A DNA stretch of 64,000 bases from Streptomyces sp. P9-A4. GTDB taxonomy: Bacteria; Actinomycetota; Actinomycetes; Streptomycetales; Streptomycetaceae. This document shows positions 62,463 through 64,000 of the stretch, piece by piece; position 1 is the first letter of the stretch; each line of letters opens with the position of its first letter. The notes under the pieces are model-generated. The model was given only the letters and a program-made list of their open reading frames with translations. It did not search any database and was not told the DNA's origin. The position numbers were made by a program, and so were the translations under genes. The stretch is taken from positions 2,180,501 to 2,244,500 of the forward strand of contig NZ_JAZIFY010000001.1 of NCBI RefSeq assembly GCF_036634195.1, given 5' to 3'.

Positions 62463-64000
62463 GCGGCTTCCTCCTCGGTGAGCTGGGAGAGGACGATCTC
62501 CCGGTAGGTGGCGTTGTCCCGCATCAGGGACGTGTGGGTGCCGGTGCCGACGCTCCGGCCCCGGTCGAGGACGACGATCCGGTCGGCCTGCCGGATGGTG
62601 GAGACCCGCTGGGCGACGATGACGACGGTCGCGTCCGCCGTCTCCTCGCGCAGGGCGGCGCGGAGCCGGGCGTCGGTCCCGGGGTCGAGGGCGGAGAAGG
62701 AGTCGTCGAAGAGGTAGAGGCGGGGGCGGGCGACGAGGACCCGGGCGATGGCGAGGCGCTGGCGCTGGCCGCCGGAGAAGTTGGTGCCGCCCTGGGAGAC
62801 GGGTGCGTCGAGGCCCTCGTCGAGCGTGCGGACGAAGTCGGCGGCCTGGGCGACCTCCAGCGCGTGCCAGAGTTCTTCGTCGGTGGCGTCGGGTCTGCCG
62901 TAGCGGAGGTTGGTGGCGACGGTCCCGGAGAAGAGGTACGGCTTCTGGGGGACGAGACCCACCGTCCTGGCCATGAGCTCGGGGTCGAGCCTGCGGACGT
63001 CGACGCCGTCGACGAGGACTTCGCCGCCGGTGGCGTCGAAGAGCCGGGGGACGAGTCCGAGGAGGGTGGACTTGCCGCTGCCGGTGGAGCCGATGATCGC
63101 GGTGGTCTCCCCGGGCCGGGCGACGAGCCCGACCTCCTTGAGGACGGATTCCTCCGCGCCCGGGTAGCGGAAGTCCGCGCTCCTGACCTCCAGATGACCG
63201 CGCCGGACCGCCGGCCTCACCGCGTTCACCGGAGGGGCGACGGACGGGCGGGTGCCGAGCACCTCACGGACGCGCTCGGCGCCCGCCTCGGCCCGGGGCA
63301 TGTTCATGAGCAGGAAGAGGACCATCATCACGGACATCGAGGTCTGGAGCAGATAGCCGAGGAAGGCGACGAGCCCGCCCGGCTGGAGGGCGCCGGAGTC
63401 GATGCGGTGGGCTCCGACGTACACGAGGGCGACGGTCGTCAGCTGCCAGACGATGAGCACGGTGGGGAACATCAGGGCCTGGAGGCGGCCGGCCCGCAGC
63501 CCGACGGAGAAGAGTTCGTCGTTGGCGGCGGCGAACCGTTCCCGCTCGTGCCGGTCGCGGACGAAGGCGCGGACCACCCGGACGCCGGTGATCTGCTCGC
63601 GCAGCACCCGGTTGGCTCCGTCGACGCGCTCCTGCATGCCCCGGAAGAGCGGCCTCATGCGCAGCACGACGGTGCCGACGGCCCCGGTCATCACGGGTAC
63701 GAAGAGCAGCAGGACCAGGGCGAGCGGCACGTCCTGACGCAGGGCCATGGCGATGCCGCCGAAGCAGAGGAGAGGCGCGGCGACCAGCATCGTCAGGACG
63801 AGGACGGTGAAGGTCTGGATCTGCTGGACGTCGTTGGTGGTACGGGTGATGAGGGAGGCGGCGCCGAAGCGGCCCCGCTCCCGGGCGGAGAAGTCCTGGA
63901 CGTGCCGGAAGACCTCGGAGCGCAGGTCGCGGGCGACGCCCATGGCGATCCGGGCGCCGGTGTAGGTGGCGGCGGCGGCGGCCACCGCCTGGAGCAGGGT
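62459..64000 (-). CDS. ABC exporter half-transporter, degenerate-site subunit (5' beyond window)
   Basis: Partial; the frame is open to the window edge and lacks its N-terminal membrane helices. About 513 residues are visible. Walker A GSTGSGKST, signature FSGGQRQR, Walker B LYLFDDSFSALD with Asp instead of the catalytic Glu, as in the 44511 protein. The DNA at 62872-63205 is almost identical to 45503-45836, including silent positions, while the membrane domains have diverged. It is the first gene of a three-gene coupled operon with 60531 and 59815. Confidence 0.93.
   Translation of the reverse strand, partial: TLLQAVAAAAATYTGARIAMGVARDLRSEVFRHVQDFSARERGRFGAASLITRTTNDVQQIQTFTVLVLTMLVAAPLLCFGGIAMALRQDVPLALVLLLFVPVMTGAVGTVVLRMRPLFRGMQERVDGANRVLREQITGVRVVRAFVRDRHERERFAAANDELFSVGLRAGRLQALMFPTVLIVWQLTTVALVYVGAHRIDSGALQPGGLVAFLGYLLQTSMSVMMVLFLLMNMPRAEAGAERVREVLGTRPSVAPPVNAVRPAVRRGHLEVRSADFRYPGAEESVLKEVGLVARPGETTAIIGSTGSGKSTLLGLVPRLFDATGGEVLVDGVDVRRLDPELMARTVGLVPQKPYLFSGTVATNLRYGRPDATDEELWHALEVAQAADFVRTLDEGLDAPVSQGGTNFSGGQRQRLAIARVLVARPRLYLFDDSFSALDPGTDARLRAALREETADATVVIVAQRVSTIRQADRIVVLDRGRSVGTGTHTSLMRDNATYREIVLSQLTEEEAA

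Overview
The window reads as a piece of the conserved chromosomal core of a Streptomyces species. GC content is very high, third codon positions are almost always G or C, GTG and TTG starts are common, and tRNA genes lack an encoded CCA. Gene order resembles, from memory, the S. coelicolor stretch from fabF to the assimilatory nitrate reductase gene nasA. No prophage, integrase, CRISPR array, rRNA or biosynthetic megasynthase is visible.

Region by region. 1-5.2 kb: 3' end of fabF, an LPXTG surface protein with DUF11-type repeats, a DUF3145 protein and an SGNH-hydrolase lipoprotein. 5.3-12.7 kb: a GH3 glycosidase with a divergent TetR regulator, a nitrilase-family gene broken by one extra G, and a secreted M4 metalloprotease with a divergent LysR regulator. 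12.7-18.5 kb: an EI24/CysZ-like membrane protein, a Ser/Thr kinase, an Ohr peroxidase and oxidoreductase behind a divergent MarR gene, and a Zn-ribbon membrane protein. 18.7-24.3 kb: mbl (MreB family), a GAF sensor with a decayed kinase end, a NarK-like transporter and matB. 24.3-30 kb: a large secreted subtilase, an MFS exporter and a GNAT enzyme. 30-34 kb: a Nudix plus class II terpene-cyclase-like pair, a Rid-family gene of lower GC3, and a divergent ohrR/ohr pair with a near-perfect operator. 34-42 kb: a Tat-exported phospholipase C and three related FG-GAP/VCBS genes, the third broken. 42-42.5 kb: three tRNA genes. 42.6-48.2 kb: a YtxH-like protein, an FGGY kinase and a heterodimeric ABC exporter. 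48.4-55 kb: a group 1/2 sigma-70 factor, dnaG, a flavoprotein reductase, dgt and a CbiX-type chelatase. 55-64 kb: an aquaporin-family channel, a SanA/YdcF protein, nasA with an upstream GlnR-box-like site, a CutA-GGCT fusion protein and a second heterodimeric ABC exporter in the opposite orientation, cut by the window edge.

How the genes work together. Several divergent regulator/target pairs carry inverted repeats between them: TetR/GH3, LysR/metalloprotease, MarR/oxidoreductase-Ohr and OhrR/Ohr. Nitrogen assimilation is represented by nasA, the NarK-like porter about 35 kb away and a CbiX-type chelatase that could serve siroheme. Secretion is prominent: two proteases, phospholipase C, two intact FG-GAP proteins with signal peptides, a lipoprotein and an LPXTG protein.

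The most unusual signals are these. (i) A small palindromic element family has ends that abut CTAG tetranucleotides overlapping the TAG stop codons of host genes. (ii) The FG-GAP locus has two ECF-like promoters of identical spacing, long shared DNA stretches, and a 10-bp duplication that breaks the third member. (iii) A DxDD-type terpene cyclase homologue stands next to an IDI-like Nudix enzyme. (iv) Two ABC exporter pairs in inverted orientation share an almost identical nucleotide-binding-domain tract.
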